This document shows positions 9,389 to 21,096 of a stretch of DNA of 64,000 nucleotides, piece after piece. Every line of letters begins with the position of its first letter. Positions within the stretch are counted from its first letter, which is position 1. The translations under genes were made by a program, and so were the position numbers. Where the stretch lies: contig NZ_WAGX01000005.1 in the NCBI RefSeq assembly GCF_008830185.1, positions 1,364,001 to 1,428,000 of the forward strand, in the 5' to 3' direction. The notes under the pieces were generated by a model. The model was not told where the DNA came from, searched no databases, and saw only the letters and a list, made by a program, of their open reading frames with translations. This DNA comes from Candidatus Galacturonatibacter soehngenii. GTDB lineage: Bacteria; Bacillota; Clostridia; Lachnospirales; Lachnospiraceae.

Positions 9389-9435
9389 AAAAATCTCATC
9401 CATTAATCTGTAATATATTAATGGATGAGATTTTT
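9389..9435 (-). terminator. ATP synthase operon terminator
   Basis: A strong hairpin: AAAAATCTCATCCATTAAT (9389-9407) pairs with ATTAATGGATGAGATTTTT (9417-9435), with a 9-base loop. On the minus strand it is followed by T5 and T5 runs. It directly abuts the atpC stop codon, and its position shows that the operon ends with atpC. Confidence 0.9.
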
Positions 9436-9842
9436 TATTTTCTACCTAGCTCAATACGTGTTAATGCTCTTCTTAATGCCATCTCTGCACGAAGTTCATC
9501 TATGCCAGACTCATTGCTGCTTAGCCTTCTTTCGGCACGAATTTTGGCTTCCTTTGCACGATTGATATCTATTTCTTCTGGCCACTCTGCTACTTCTGCA
9601 AGAATGGTTACTTTATCTTTTAGAATCTCAACAAAGCCAGAATATAAAGCTGCTTGCTTCATTCCTTCTGGTTCTGTTATTTTAACCACACCTGGTGCCA
9701 AAATGGTAGTTAGAGGAATATGATTTGCATAAACACCAATTTCTCCCTCACTTGTTTTTAACTCTACCATAGATGCGTCACCTTCGTAAAACACGCGGTC
9801 TGGTGTAATAATTTTTAAACGAAATAATCTTTCATCTGCCAT
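9435..9842 (-). CDS. atpC: F1 ATP synthase epsilon subunit
   Basis: 135 residues from the ATG at 9842, chosen because AAGGGG lies just upstream; a longer reading begins inside atpD without support. The N-terminal beta-sandwich (about 1-85) contains LKIITPDRVFYEGDASMVEL and GEIGVYANHIPLTTILAPG, signature stretches of the family. The C-terminal two-helix domain follows (about 88-135). Epsilon belongs to the central stalk, links the gamma subunit to the c ring and can inhibit ATP hydrolysis. It is the last gene of the operon, 11 bases after atpD. Confidence 0.97.
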   Translation of the reverse strand: MADERLFRLKIITPDRVFYEGDASMVELKTSEGEIGVYANHIPLTTILAPGVVKITEPEGMKQAALYSGFVEILKDKVTILAEVAEWPEEIDINRAKEAKIRAERRLSSNESGIDELRAEMALRRALTRIELGRK

Positions 9843-9853
9843 ATCATCACCCC

Positions 9854-11251
<1,398 letters not shown>

Positions 11252-11268
11252 TCACTCCTTTTACCGGC

Positions 11269-12129
11269 TTAGCTGATTGCATTTGCACCAGCTATAATTT
11301 CAGTTAATTCTTGTGTAATTGAGCCTTGACGCGCTCTATTATATTTTAACGATAAGTCACTTATCAAATCTTGCGCATTGCTTGTTGCAGAATCCATTGC
11401 TTGCATTCTCGCACCATTCTCACTTGCAACAGCTTCTACCAGTGCACCATAAATTAAACTAGTGATGTATTTAGGGATAATCAAATTCAAAGCCTCTTCT
11501 TCATGAGGCTCATAATTCATCAACGTAAGCTTATCTGCTGTAGTCGTATCCTTATCCTCTTTTATATCAACTGGTAACAGCTTTATCATAGTTGGAATAT
11601 GAGTCACTGTATTTTTAAATGCTGTGTATGCTAAGTAGATTTCTCCGATTTCTCCTTTTGCAAACAAATCCAATACTTCTCTACTTATTTCAGCTGCATC
11701 TTTATAAATTGGCTCGTTGATAACCTCAGAGTAATCTGCCTTTATCTCATAACCTCTCCTTGCAAGAAAGTCTTTTCCTTTACGTCCAATCGCATAGATA
11801 TAAGCATCTTCTTTTGCAATATCACTATTCGTTAAAAGCTTTGTGACATTTACATTGTATCCGCCTGCCAGACCTCTATTGGAAGTAATCACAATCACTG
11901 CTTTCTTTTTCGATTCACCTGCAACCAAATAAGGATGATTTATATTCCCTGATCTTGCAAGCATCGATGTAACTGTTGCATACATATAATCAAAATATGT
12001 TTTTGACTGTTCCGCACGAGTTTTTGCTTTTTGCAGCTTTACGGTTGAAACAAGCTTCATGGCTTTTGTAATTTGCTGAGTACTTTGTATACTGCCCTTA
12101 CGTCTTTTTATATCTCTCATTGACGCCAT
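11269..12129 (-). CDS. atpG: F1 ATP synthase gamma subunit
   Basis: 286 residues. The N-terminal helix shows MRDIKRRKGSIQSTQQITKAMKLVSTVKLQKA, given here in two overlapping parts: MRDIKRRKGSIQSTQQITKA and then MKLVSTVKLQKA. The C-terminal helix shows MQAMDSATSNAQDLI and LKYNRARQGSITQELTEI. These two helices form the rotating coiled-coil shaft inside the alpha3beta3 head; the central Rossmann-like part holds ITSNRGLAGGYN. It lies 18 bases after atpA and 23 before atpD. Confidence 0.98.
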   Translation of the reverse strand: MASMRDIKRRKGSIQSTQQITKAMKLVSTVKLQKAKTRAEQSKTYFDYMYATVTSMLARSGNINHPYLVAGESKKKAVIVITSNRGLAGGYNVNVTKLLTNSDIAKEDAYIYAIGRKGKDFLARRGYEIKADYSEVINEPIYKDAAEISREVLDLFAKGEIGEIYLAYTAFKNTVTHIPTMIKLLPVDIKEDKDTTTADKLTLMNYEPHEEEALNLIIPKYITSLIYGALVEAVASENGARMQAMDSATSNAQDLISDLSLKYNRARQGSITQELTEIIAGANAIS

Positions 12130-12147
12130 GATTGTTCACACCTCTTT

Positions 12148-13695
<1,548 letters not shown>

Positions 13696-13724
13696 TTAAG
13701 AGTAGATGCTGTTTCGCATTTCTC

Positions 13725-14273
13725 TTAATTTATTTGCAATTTGGATAAATTCTTAGACATTTCATGCAGCTTTGTTTTAATGCTGCTATCTATGACTCTA
13801 TCACCAATTCGAATTATCATTCCACCAATCAAAGTTTGATCAACAGTATAAATAACATCAATCTGTTCAAATTTTGTTATTTGAAGAAGTTTACGAATCA
13901 ATTCTGCCTTTTGTTCTTCCTTTAACTCTACGGCTGAAGAGACATAAGCCAAACCAATATTTTTAAACTCCCTTACCCTTTGAATAAAATATTCAAATAT
14001 ATTCGCAATTTCATTGTATCTGTCTTTTGTTACGATGATATGCAAAAATCCAGTTAGTTCATCACTGATTCTACCTTTGAATATTTCCTCTATTATTTCA
14101 TTTTTCTCTTCTTTCGTAATCTTTGGGTGATTCATTAGCTTGTTTAGTTCCACATTCTCTTGTAGAAGCAAAAGTACTCCTTGCACCTCTTCTTCAAGCG
14201 CATAAACTGTTTGTTGTTCTACAGCCAATTCAAACAATGCATCACCATATGTTTTTGCAACTAGCTTAGCCAT
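13725..14273 (-). CDS. atpH: F1 ATP synthase delta subunit
   Basis: 182 residues. The N-terminal helical domain begins AKTYGDALFELAVEQ, a typical delta/OSCP opening. The C-terminal part shows YVSSAVELKEEQKAELI and DQTLIGGMIIRIGDRVID, the conserved strand that contacts the peripheral stalk. Delta joins the b-subunit stalk to the top of the F1 head. Its start overlaps the end of atpF by 13 bases, so the two genes are translationally coupled. Confidence 0.97.
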   Translation of the reverse strand: MAKLVAKTYGDALFELAVEQQTVYALEEEVQGVLLLLQENVELNKLMNHPKITKEEKNEIIEEIFKGRISDELTGFLHIIVTKDRYNEIANIFEYFIQRVREFKNIGLAYVSSAVELKEEQKAELIRKLLQITKFEQIDVIYTVDQTLIGGMIIRIGDRVIDSSIKTKLHEMSKNLSKLQIN

Positions 14274-14776
14274 GTATTATCACCCATCTCTTTTATTGTT
14301 TCCTCAATCAAAGTGTCATGTACATTTGTGTCAATTGCGTTAGCTACAACCTTGCCTGCCATTAAAGATGCGATAGCAATCATTTCCTGCTTCATTTCAT
14401 CCACAACACGTTTCTTTTCTAATTCTACTTCATTGTTCGCACGTTCAATGATTCTGCTTGCCTCTAATTTAGCCTCTTCTATAATCTTTGCTTCATTTTT
14501 TAAAGCTTGCTTACGCGCATTGCTTAAAATTGTTTCAGCTTCCTTGTTAATATCTTTTAACTTTGTTTCGTAAGATTCTTTCAAAGATATTGCATCTTCT
14601 TTTTCTTTTGTTGCAATATCTTGATCATTTCTAACCTTATTCTTACGGGCTTCCAATAGTTTTCTTGTTGGATTAAAAAGCATATAAGACAAGAAAATAA
14701 AAAGTATAAAAACATTAATTGCCAATAAGCCAGTATCTGCTAATAGCTGGGCATCCAGATTAAATAATCGTTCCAA
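14261..14776 (-). CDS. atpF: Fo ATP synthase b subunit
   Basis: 171 residues. One N-terminal membrane helix (about 15-35) ends in FNPTRKLLEARKNKV, the standard start of the b dimerisation helix. The rest is a long, highly charged helix with many Lys, Glu and Ala residues. The start codon is TTG at 14776, supported by AGGAGG seven bases upstream; no in-frame ATG gives a full-length protein. The b subunit is the peripheral stalk that holds F1 against the a subunit. Confidence 0.96.
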   Translation of the reverse strand: MERLFNLDAQLLADTGLLAINVFILFIFLSYMLFNPTRKLLEARKNKVRNDQDIATKEKEDAISLKESYETKLKDINKEAETILSNARKQALKNEAKIIEEAKLEASRIIERANNEVELEKKRVVDEMKQEMIAIASLMAGKVVANAIDTNVHDTLIEETIKEMGDNTWLS

Positions 14777-14851
14777 GGTCTCGCCTCCTTTCTTCCATTA
14801 TTCACATCGGTAATCGATTATATTTCTTACTCACACCCTTGTGTATAAGAA

Positions 14852-15145
<294 letters not shown>

Positions 15146-15889
15146 TTATTCTTCTGTTGCCATCTTATCTGTGACAAATACCATAGTTAACATACAAAAT
15201 ACATATGTTTGAATTGCTCCTGAAAATAAATCAAAATAAATATGAAGCGCTGCAGGTATACCTATTTTAACAAATATAGGTAATAATCCATATATCAATG
15301 CCATCATAACCGTTCCTGATAAAATGTTACCAAAGAGACGTAGGGACAAGGATATCGGTGTTGCAATCTCACCAATCAAATTAATCGGGAAAAAAAGTGG
15401 TATTGGCTGGAACAAAGACGTCAAAGCGCCAAGCTTATTTTCCTTAATATTGATGTATTGAATCATTACAAATGTAATGAGCGCTAAGGGGAGTGTCACA
15501 CCATAATCTGCAGTAGGTGGTCTTAAACCTAATAAGCCAGATACGTTACTAAACAATATAAATGCAAATATTGTTCCAATATAATTAACATATTTTATCG
15601 CCTTTTTACCCATAATGGTGTTGACCATATTATCTAGCATTTCAACCGCTAGTTCAGCAATATTTTGCAAGGTTCCAGGTGTATCTTCTATATTTGCTTT
15701 TTTAATCTTTCGATTAACTAAAACGGCAAATATCATAAGGGAAATTGTAACCAACAAGACACTCACATGAGTTGTTGTTATCCACAGTTCTTGACCAAAC
15801 AAATTATATTTAATCAACCCATGAACCATAAAGTCCACATCACCTTCAGCCAATAAAAAATTAGTTGAACCAGCAATCACATTCATCAT
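15146..15889 (-). CDS. atpB: Fo ATP synthase a subunit
   Basis: 247 residues with five to six membrane helices. The key helix GEIATPISLSLRLFGNILSG carries the essential Arg in SLRLFGN that faces the c-ring Glu. The ending FSGAIQTYVFCMLTMVFV also matches the family, with the Gln in GAIQTYVF. Subunit a forms the ion half-channels. It has an AAGGAAGGTG site before ATG ATG. It is 27 bases upstream of atpE. Confidence 0.97.
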   Translation of the reverse strand: MMNVIAGSTNFLLAEGDVDFMVHGLIKYNLFGQELWITTTHVSVLLVTISLMIFAVLVNRKIKKANIEDTPGTLQNIAELAVEMLDNMVNTIMGKKAIKYVNYIGTIFAFILFSNVSGLLGLRPPTADYGVTLPLALITFVMIQYINIKENKLGALTSLFQPIPLFFPINLIGEIATPISLSLRLFGNILSGTVMMALIYGLLPIFVKIGIPAALHIYFDLFSGAIQTYVFCMLTMVFVTDKMATEE

Positions 15890-15907
15890 ATTATCACCTT
15901 CCTTTTC

Positions 15908-16294
15908 CTAGATATATTTTTGAACATATTTATGTGTAAACGGCTGTAAATATGCCGCTACCTTCAATCCCATAATCCCAATAAATAAGGATATTATACT
16001 ACCTATTTTAAAATAATATATAATTCCAGCAACAAAAAATATAACTGTGCTTCGAAGAGCATATGTCTTACTTATGTGTTTTTGTGCTCCTGCTTCGCCT
16101 CTGTCAATAGCTTCCTCGATTGAAATATGCATATGAATACACATTCCAATTGCCAAAATAATTCCTGTCATTAGACCAATCGAGTAAAAAAGCCATTCTT
16201 TTACAACGATTAACACTATAATTTCTGTTAAAATCCCATAAACTATTACAAGAAATAAAAGCTCTCTCACAATTAATGGAAGTCTTTTTCTCAT
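15908..16294 (-). CDS. atpI: ATP synthase subunit I-like membrane protein
   Basis: 128 residues with four hydrophobic segments (about 10-29, 32-51, 76-95 and 97-116). Its place between the AtpZ-like gene and atpB is that of AtpI (PF03899), which helps assemble or stabilise the c ring in several bacteria and, in Bacillus, has been linked to Mg2+ handling. Sequence conservation in this family is low, so the call rests mainly on position, length and membrane pattern. AAGGAG precedes the ATG. Confidence 0.8.
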   Translation of the reverse strand: MRKRLPLIVRELLFLVIVYGILTEIIVLIVVKEWLFYSIGLMTGIILAIGMCIHMHISIEEAIDRGEAGAQKHISKTYALRSTVIFFVAGIIYYFKIGSIISLFIGIMGLKVAAYLQPFTHKYVQKYI

Positions 16295-16298
16295 TTTA

Positions 16299-16517
16299 CT
16301 ACTCCTTATCGTCTTTCACTGCACTTTTTGCAAGCTTATAGGTATTTCTTCCGCCTGCCAAAATTCCAAGAATTAACAATGGGACAAACACAGAAATCGA
16401 GAATCTTTCTTCAAGATAAACCCCAAGAAATGTGCATAAAAAAATAGGAACTAACATGCTGATTCCTAGTTGCGTAATCAAAGCTATTGTTCTATATACG
16501 CTCTTCCTATATTTCAT
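16299..16517 (-). CDS. AtpZ-like membrane protein, first gene of the ATP synthase operon
   Basis: 72 residues with two membrane helices (about 10-30 and 40-58) linked by LEERFSISVF, the usual short loop of the AtpZ/'ATPase gene 1' family (PF09527). The second helix shows LILGILAGGRNTYKLAKSAV, matching the family's G-rich helix followed by a basic tail. AtpI and AtpZ form a small complex associated with Fo assembly in other bacteria. The ATG at 16517 has GGGG about ten bases upstream and lies 38 bases from a well-placed promoter. Confidence 0.8.
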   Translation of the reverse strand: MKYRKSVYRTIALITQLGISMLVPIFLCTFLGVYLEERFSISVFVPLLILGILAGGRNTYKLAKSAVKDDKE

Positions 16518-16554
16518 CCATGAAGTCCCCTTTCTATCATAATAACATGTTAAT

Positions 16555-16582
16555 ATTATACCATTAAATCACATAATGTCCA
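16555..16582 (-). promoter_or_regulatory. Promoter of the ATP synthase operon
   Basis: On the minus strand, TGGACA (16577-16582) and TATAAT (16555-16560) are separated by 16 bases, close to the sigma-A consensus. The -10 box lies 37 bases ahead of the atpZ-like start codon. Confidence 0.75.
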
Positions 16583-16685
16583 CAAATTCCTATATTTTTG
16601 CAAAAAATTTAACAGAAATTTAATAAGTTCAGGCTATTTAAAAAAAGCTTAGTTTCTTTCTTTTTCTATCCTTCCAAATGTATAA

Positions 16686-17540
16686 TTATTGGCTTATACG
16701 TAACTTTGTTCCATCACTTATTACTTTGATATCGCCACTCTTAGTTTCATAAACAGTCGAGCCTAAGTCTTTTAAAAGCTTCTTAACATCCTTATACATT
16801 TTTTTCTTGTCATTTGTGATAATGCTGTATTGCGGAGACACCAAACGAAATAACTTTTCTGAGTTTTCCTTCCATCTCCCATGATGTGGTACTTTTAGTA
16901 GGGTACTTTCTATATCTGGAATTTGCGTAACTATTTCATCCATTCTATTTTCCTGTGCATCCCCTGTAAACAGAAAGCTAGTTTCGCCATAAACCAGTTT
17001 GGTTACCAATGAAAAATCATTTTCTCCTTCATAATCCTCCACATGTATCGGTGGATAAATAAAAATCTTCGCCTTACCAAACGCTATCTCTTTTGTCTCT
17101 TTTAAAGTCAGGATCGTAACTCCTTGCTTGGCCGCTTCCATTTTGTATTCTTTGTAATCGTTACTGTCTACTTCACAATCAGTCTCTATGATTTCCAAAA
17201 CATTTAATTGCTTTATAATATAATCTGCACCGCCTATATGATCCTTATCCGGGTGGGTAAGAATTAAATATTGAAGCGATTCAATCCCTCGTTTCTTTAA
17301 CTTTTCTACAATCTCTTCTCCATTTTCCTCATACCCAGTATCTATTAAAATTGCACTTTCTGATGATTCAATCAGAATACAATCTCCTTTCCCTACATCA
17401 AAGAAAGTAACAGAAAGGTTTGACCCAGACTTTGTCACTGTGTTTATATCACTTTTATACTGGCCAATTCCCCATAAAACTAGCAACATGGCTAGCACGA
17501 CAATTTCCAATATAACAATTTTTTTCGCTCTTTCTCTCAT
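16686..17540 (-). CDS. Membrane-anchored ComEC-like metallo-beta-lactamase-fold hydrolase
   Basis: 284 residues from the ATG at 17540 (a GTG three codons earlier is also possible). A signal/anchor helix spans about 9-26. The metallo-hydrolase domain resembles the C-terminal part of ComEC: VTFFDVGKGDCILIES, the metal-binding HPDKDHIGG (H-x-D-x-D-H), LLFTGDAQ, and KVPHHGR. ComEC-type domains are nucleases or phosphodiesterases acting outside the membrane; short stand-alone relatives are common in Clostridia and their substrates are uncertain. No competence genes lie next to it. It is read in the same direction as the ATP synthase operon but begins its own unit. Confidence 0.87.
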   Translation of the reverse strand: MRERAKKIVILEIVVLAMLLVLWGIGQYKSDINTVTKSGSNLSVTFFDVGKGDCILIESSESAILIDTGYEENGEEIVEKLKKRGIESLQYLILTHPDKDHIGGADYIIKQLNVLEIIETDCEVDSNDYKEYKMEAAKQGVTILTLKETKEIAFGKAKIFIYPPIHVEDYEGENDFSLVTKLVYGETSFLFTGDAQENRMDEIVTQIPDIESTLLKVPHHGRWKENSEKLFRLVSPQYSIITNDKKKMYKDVKKLLKDLGSTVYETKSGDIKVISDGTKLRISQ

Positions 17541-17587
17541 TTTTATCACTTTCTTTGTTTTATATATTTCTAAATTAATTTATATCA

Positions 17588-17616
17588 TTGTCAACAGTTT
17601 GTAATATTGTTATAAT
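17588..17616 (+). promoter_or_regulatory. Promoter of the GH43-like glycosidase gene
   Basis: TTGTCA (17588-17593) and a perfect TATAAT (17611-17616) have an optimal 17-base spacer. The start codon lies 76 bases further on. Nothing like a catabolite-control (cre) box was evident by eye between them. Confidence 0.75.
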
Positions 17617-17692
17617 ATTAGAACAAATTAATTGATTTCTTTTTATTATACAACATTTATTGAAATATCATGTGATAAAGAAAGGATTTTTT

Positions 17693-18637
17693 ATGAATAC
17701 AAATCTAATTCCACCTGCACCTTTGTTTCGTGACCCTATATATGACGGGGCTACAGATCCAACCATTATCTACAATCATGAGGAGGACTGTTATTGGATG
17801 CTATATACCCAACGCCGTAGCAGCGCTGTTAATATAGGTGTATCACATATTCATGGCACTTTAATTGGAGTAGCTTCTTCCAAGGACCTTGTTCACTGGA
17901 TTTATCGTGGTACTCTTCCTAATCTGGAATTCGAACCAGGAACGAATACATTTTGGGCTCCTGAAGTCATTTACGTGGATGGCACTTATCATATGTATGT
18001 GTCTTATGTACGTGGTATTCCAACGAATTGGAACCATGAGCGTTATATTCTTCATTATACCGCCACTCATTTGTGGGAATTTACATTTGAATCTATGTTA
18101 AATCTTTCCTCTGACCGCGTAATTGATGCCTGTGTATCTGAAATAGAGCCTGGCACATTCAAAATGTGGTACAAAGATGAAGTCCACAATAGTTATACTT
18201 ACAGTGCTATCAGTAAAAACCTTTATGACTGGGATGTCATTGGTCCTGAGATAACGGATGTTTCTCATGAAGGACCAAATGTCTTTACCCTTTGTGACCG
18301 TCATTTTATGATTACTGATTTTTGGAACGGCCTTGGTGTATATGAATCAAATGATTTTACAAATTGGATTCGAAAGGCAGATATCTTGAATACACCAGGA
18401 ATGCGAAAGGACGATGGACAAATTGCCCATCACGCTGACGTCGTTGTTAGCAGCAATCAAAAAGAGGCTTATATTTTCTACTTTGTTCATCCTGAATATA
18501 ATCCCTTACAAATGCCAAAGGACTTTGAGATGACCTACAAAGAAGCGCGCACCGTAATACAGGTTGCACAAATAACATTGGGGGCTGATGGTTTAATCTG
18601 TAATCGAGATAAAATATTTTCGCTTACTCTATCCTAA
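17693..18637 (+). CDS. Intracellular GH43-like family glycosidase (five-bladed propeller fold)
   Basis: 314 residues from the ATG at 17693, which follows AAAGGA; an in-frame ATG at 17660 lacks such a site. The opening FRDPIYDGATDPTII has the early Asp typical of the GH43/GH117/GH32 propeller group. Blade-like repeats follow: GVASSKDLVHWIYRG, FWAPEVIYVDGTYHMYVS, and SKNLYDWDVIGP with EGPNVFTL. The segment DDGQIAHHADVVV, with a His pair, recalls GH117-like enzymes. No signal peptide is present, so it should act on imported oligosaccharides. Exact specificity cannot be told. It is monocistronic. Confidence 0.8.
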   Translation: MNTNLIPPAPLFRDPIYDGATDPTIIYNHEEDCYWMLYTQRRSSAVNIGVSHIHGTLIGVASSKDLVHWIYRGTLPNLEFEPGTNTFWAPEVIYVDGTYHMYVSYVRGIPTNWNHERYILHYTATHLWEFTFESMLNLSSDRVIDACVSEIEPGTFKMWYKDEVHNSYTYSAISKNLYDWDVIGPEITDVSHEGPNVFTLCDRHFMITDFWNGLGVYESNDFTNWIRKADILNTPGMRKDDGQIAHHADVVVSSNQKEAYIFYFVHPEYNPLQMPKDFEMTYKEARTVIQVAQITLGADGLICNRDKIFSLTLS

Positions 18638-19165
18638 TTATTCATGACAAGTGAAACGATTTATCGTTTCATCTTGTCTTTCCATTTTTATTAGAAATAA
18701 TCCTTCACTTTCTACGATACTCCTTAGTAAATTAACACAGCTATTTGGTATTCTTCTTAATTCATTTGCAAACTCGCTCTCGATACTGATTAAAAATCTT
18801 GGTTGAATGGATAATATTTGTATACTTGATACGTGCTCCTTTAATATATATTTTATTACTTTCGTCCATTTTTCTATAGGAAGACTCATCAAATCCGTCC
18901 CCACCAGTCTTGAATACTCTTTACTTAATGCTGACTTTAATTCAATTGGGAAATCAGTTAAATACATCTTTAAATTAAAATAAATCATTAATTTTAGTAA
19001 AATTCTTATCATTTTATCCTCATATACCTCTAAATAGTGAGAAGTTATATAATTCTTTACCACGTCATAATTTCTTTCATTGCCTTGTTTTGGAATAAAA
19101 TCAATGAAATAGTTTGAAACATTATCCGTGGTACCCATATCTTGATTTTGCTGCAATTTGTTCAT
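18638..19165 (-). CDS. Hypothetical protein
   Basis: 175 residues from the ATG at 19165, supported by AGGTGG eight bases upstream; the GTG at 19177 would overlap that site. The protein looks soluble, mainly helical, with alternating hydrophobic and charged stretches (LLKLMIYFNLKMYLTDFPIE, SLPIEKWTKVIKYILKEHV). It has no recognisable domain, signal or metal motif. It converges on the glycosidase gene with no gap (stop at 18638, next to the other stop at 18637). It stands alone between metK and the glycosidase; no function is suggested. Confidence 0.65.
   Translation of the reverse strand: MNKLQQNQDMGTTDNVSNYFIDFIPKQGNERNYDVVKNYITSHYLEVYEDKMIRILLKLMIYFNLKMYLTDFPIELKSALSKEYSRLVGTDLMSLPIEKWTKVIKYILKEHVSSIQILSIQPRFLISIESEFANELRRIPNSCVNLLRSIVESEGLFLIKMERQDETINRFTCHE
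18646..18678 (+). terminator. Terminator of the glycosidase gene, inside the 3' end of the opposing gene
   Basis: GACAAG (18646-18651) with GAAACGAT pairs with ATCGTTTC and CTTGTC (18673-18678), giving a long near-perfect stem. A T-rich stretch follows on the plus strand. The structure also encodes the last codons of the convergent minus-strand gene, so one sequence serves both. Confidence 0.65.
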
Positions 19166-19256
19166 AATGTCTTCCACCTTTCTTTTACTAAAATCAATCC
19201 ACTTTTTTCATGTAACTAACATTATAGACCATTTTTATTTTTTTTAACATATAAGC

Positions 19257-19348
19257 AAAGGCGCACACCAATTATGATATGCGCCTTTACATATATGTCA
19301 TTTGCACATTTAAGCAGAAACCACCTATCTTCTCGATAAGTGGCTTCT
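19257..19348 (-). terminator. Two hairpins downstream of metK
   Basis: The first after metK (minus strand) pairs AGAA-CCAC-TATC (19316-19329) with GATA-GTGG-TTCT (to about 19347), with single mismatches. The second pairs AAAGGCGCA (19257-19265) with TGCGCCTTT (19280-19288). Neither has an ideal T run, though A/T-rich sequence follows the second; together they probably end the metK transcript. Confidence 0.55.
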
Positions 19349-19356
19349 AATCAATC

Positions 19357-19393
19357 ATTTCTTTATAAATATTTCTTTATAAATATTTCTTTA
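19357..19393. repeat. 14-base tandem repeat at the end of metK
   Basis: The unit ATTTCTTTATAAAT occurs at 19357-19370 and 19371-19384, with a 9-base partial copy at 19385-19393. The repeat spans the metK stop codon, so slippage could only change the last residues or the untranslated tail. Confidence 0.8.
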
Positions 19394-20564
19394 ATATATC
19401 CACTTTATCTAGTTTTTCCCAAGGTAAATCAAGGTCATTACGTCCAAAGTGTCCATAAGCTGCAGTTTGTTTATAAATTGGTCTTCTAAGATCAAGCATT
19501 TTAATAATTCCTGCAGGGCGCAAGTCAAAGTTTTCTCTTACTATTTCTACTAACTTCTCATTTGATATTTTTCCAGTTCCAAACGTATCAATCATGATTG
19601 ACATTGGATGTGCTACCCCAATTGCATATGACAATTGAATTTCGCATTTGTCAGCAATACCTGCTGCAACGATATTCTTTGCTACATAACGCGCAGCATA
19701 TGCAGCGGAACGATCAACCTTGGTACAATCTTTTCCAGAGAAAGCACCACCGCCGTGTCTTGCATAACCACCGTACGTATCAACAATGATTTTACGGCCT
19801 GTCAGACCGCTATCACCATTTGGTCCTCCAATTACAAAACGACCAGTTGGGTTAATGTAATAATTGGTATTCTCATCTATTAAATCCTTTGGTAACACAG
19901 GTTCAAATACATATTTTTTAATATCTTGATGGATTTGTTCTTGTGTAACATTAGGATCATGTTGTGTTGATAATACAACTGCATTTAAATGAATTGGTCT
20001 GCCTGCTTCATCATACTCAACCGATACCTGAGTCTTTCCATCTGGTCTAAGATAGGTTAAGGTACCATCTTTACGAACTTTGGTAAGCTGTAGAGAAAGT
20101 TTATGCGCAAGTGCGATTGGATATGGCATATATTCTTCTGTCTCATTGGAGGCAAAGCCAAACATCATCCCCTGGTCACCTGCTCCAATTGCATCAATCT
20201 GAGATTCTGTCATCTTATTCTCTCTTGCTTCTAAGGCTTTATCTACACCCATAGCTATATCTGCTGATTGTTTATCCAATCGAACCAATACTTCACATTT
20301 ATTTGCATCAAACCCATACTCTAAATTATTATATCCAATTTCATTTACAGTTTTTCGAACTATTGCTTCATAGTCAACGTTTGCATTTGATGTGATTTCA
20401 CCCATAACTAGTACAAAACCTGTATTCGTACAAGTTTCACAAGCTACACGGCTCATTGGATCTTGCTCTAGTAATGCATCTAAAATAGCATCTGATACTT
20501 GATCACAAATTTTGTCTGGATGTCCTTCAGTAACGGACTCAGAAGTAAATAAAAGTTTTTCCAT
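19377..20564 (-). CDS. metK: S-adenosylmethionine synthetase
   Basis: 395 residues from the ATG at 20564, which has a strong AGGAGG; a longer reading begins at 20594 without support. It contains [20 protein letters not shown] near the start, [12 protein letters not shown] (ATP-binding hexapeptide GAGDQG), and [18 protein letters not shown] (P-loop-like motif). MetK joins methionine and ATP to make SAM. Expression is controlled by the SAM-I riboswitch just upstream. The C-terminal end runs into a 14-base tandem repeat. It is monocistronic. Confidence 0.99.
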   Translation of the reverse strand: MEKLLFTSESVTEGHPDKICDQVSDAILDALLEQDPMSRVACETCTNTGFVLVMGEITSNANVDYEAIVRKTVNEIGYNNLEYGFDANKCEVLVRLDKQSADIAMGVDKALEARENKMTESQIDAIGAGDQGMMFGFASNETEEYMPYPIALAHKLSLQLTKVRKDGTLTYLRPDGKTQVSVEYDEAGRPIHLNAVVLSTQHDPNVTQEQIHQDIKKYVFEPVLPKDLIDENTNYYINPTGRFVIGGPNGDSGLTGRKIIVDTYGGYARHGGGAFSGKDCTKVDRSAAYAARYVAKNIVAAGIADKCEIQLSYAIGVAHPMSIMIDTFGTGKISNEKLVEIVRENFDLRPAGIIKMLDLRRPIYKQTAAYGHFGRNDLDLPWEKLDKVDILKKYL

Positions 20565-20664
20565 GATTCCTCCTAATCTGTATGTTCTATACATACTTAC
20601 AAATGTACCCCATAATTCATAACTTTACCTATTAAGTAGAGTATTAGAATGGGAAATTTAAACG

Positions 20665-20813
20665 AAAAAAAATCCGTCATAAACGGATTTGAACTCAAAT
20701 TAATCAAATCCCCTTATTGTTCGACTACTCGCTCAGGTTGGCACCTTCCTACATATAAGAGGGGTTGCCGTGACTTCACAGATCCTTTGTATCTCCATCA
20801 CTCTGAATAAGAG
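20665..20813 (-). ncRNA. SAM-I (S-box) riboswitch with intrinsic terminator, controlling metK
   Basis: On the minus strand the aptamer runs from about 20813 to 20713. P1 pairs CTTATT (near 20811) with AATAAG (20713-20718). The conserved core includes AGAGTGATGGAG, GGATCTGTGAAGTCACGG and GCAACC, then AGGAAGGTGCCAACCTG. It is followed by a terminator, AAATCCGT/ACGGATTT (20670-20690) with a T8 run. This is the known S-box arrangement: SAM binding favours the terminator and shuts off metK. Confidence 0.95.
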
Positions 20814-21025
20814 AAAAAGTAACGATTTAGACCTTTAAAAAGCTCTTAATTGTTACGATAAATTACAATATTGAATTTTCTTAACTTGACATAGCTATGT
20901 ATGCTACTTGAATCAAGAATACACTATAAGGCTTTTTTCGTCAATCCTTCTTTAAAAATTTATAATAAATTTATGAAAGAAAAATTATCAATTACTTTTT
21001 ATATGAGACGATAGTACCAATTCAA

Positions 21026-21055
21026 TTGACAAAATAATACATAATTTCTTATACT
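21026..21055 (+). promoter_or_regulatory. Promoter of the HD-GYP gene
   Basis: A perfect -35 TTGACA (21026-21031) and -10 TATACT (21050-21055) are separated by 18 bases, 41 bases ahead of the start codon. Confidence 0.7.
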
Positions 21056-21096
21056 GTATTTATTAAATAGAATGGAAAATGGAGGGTGGGTAAATA

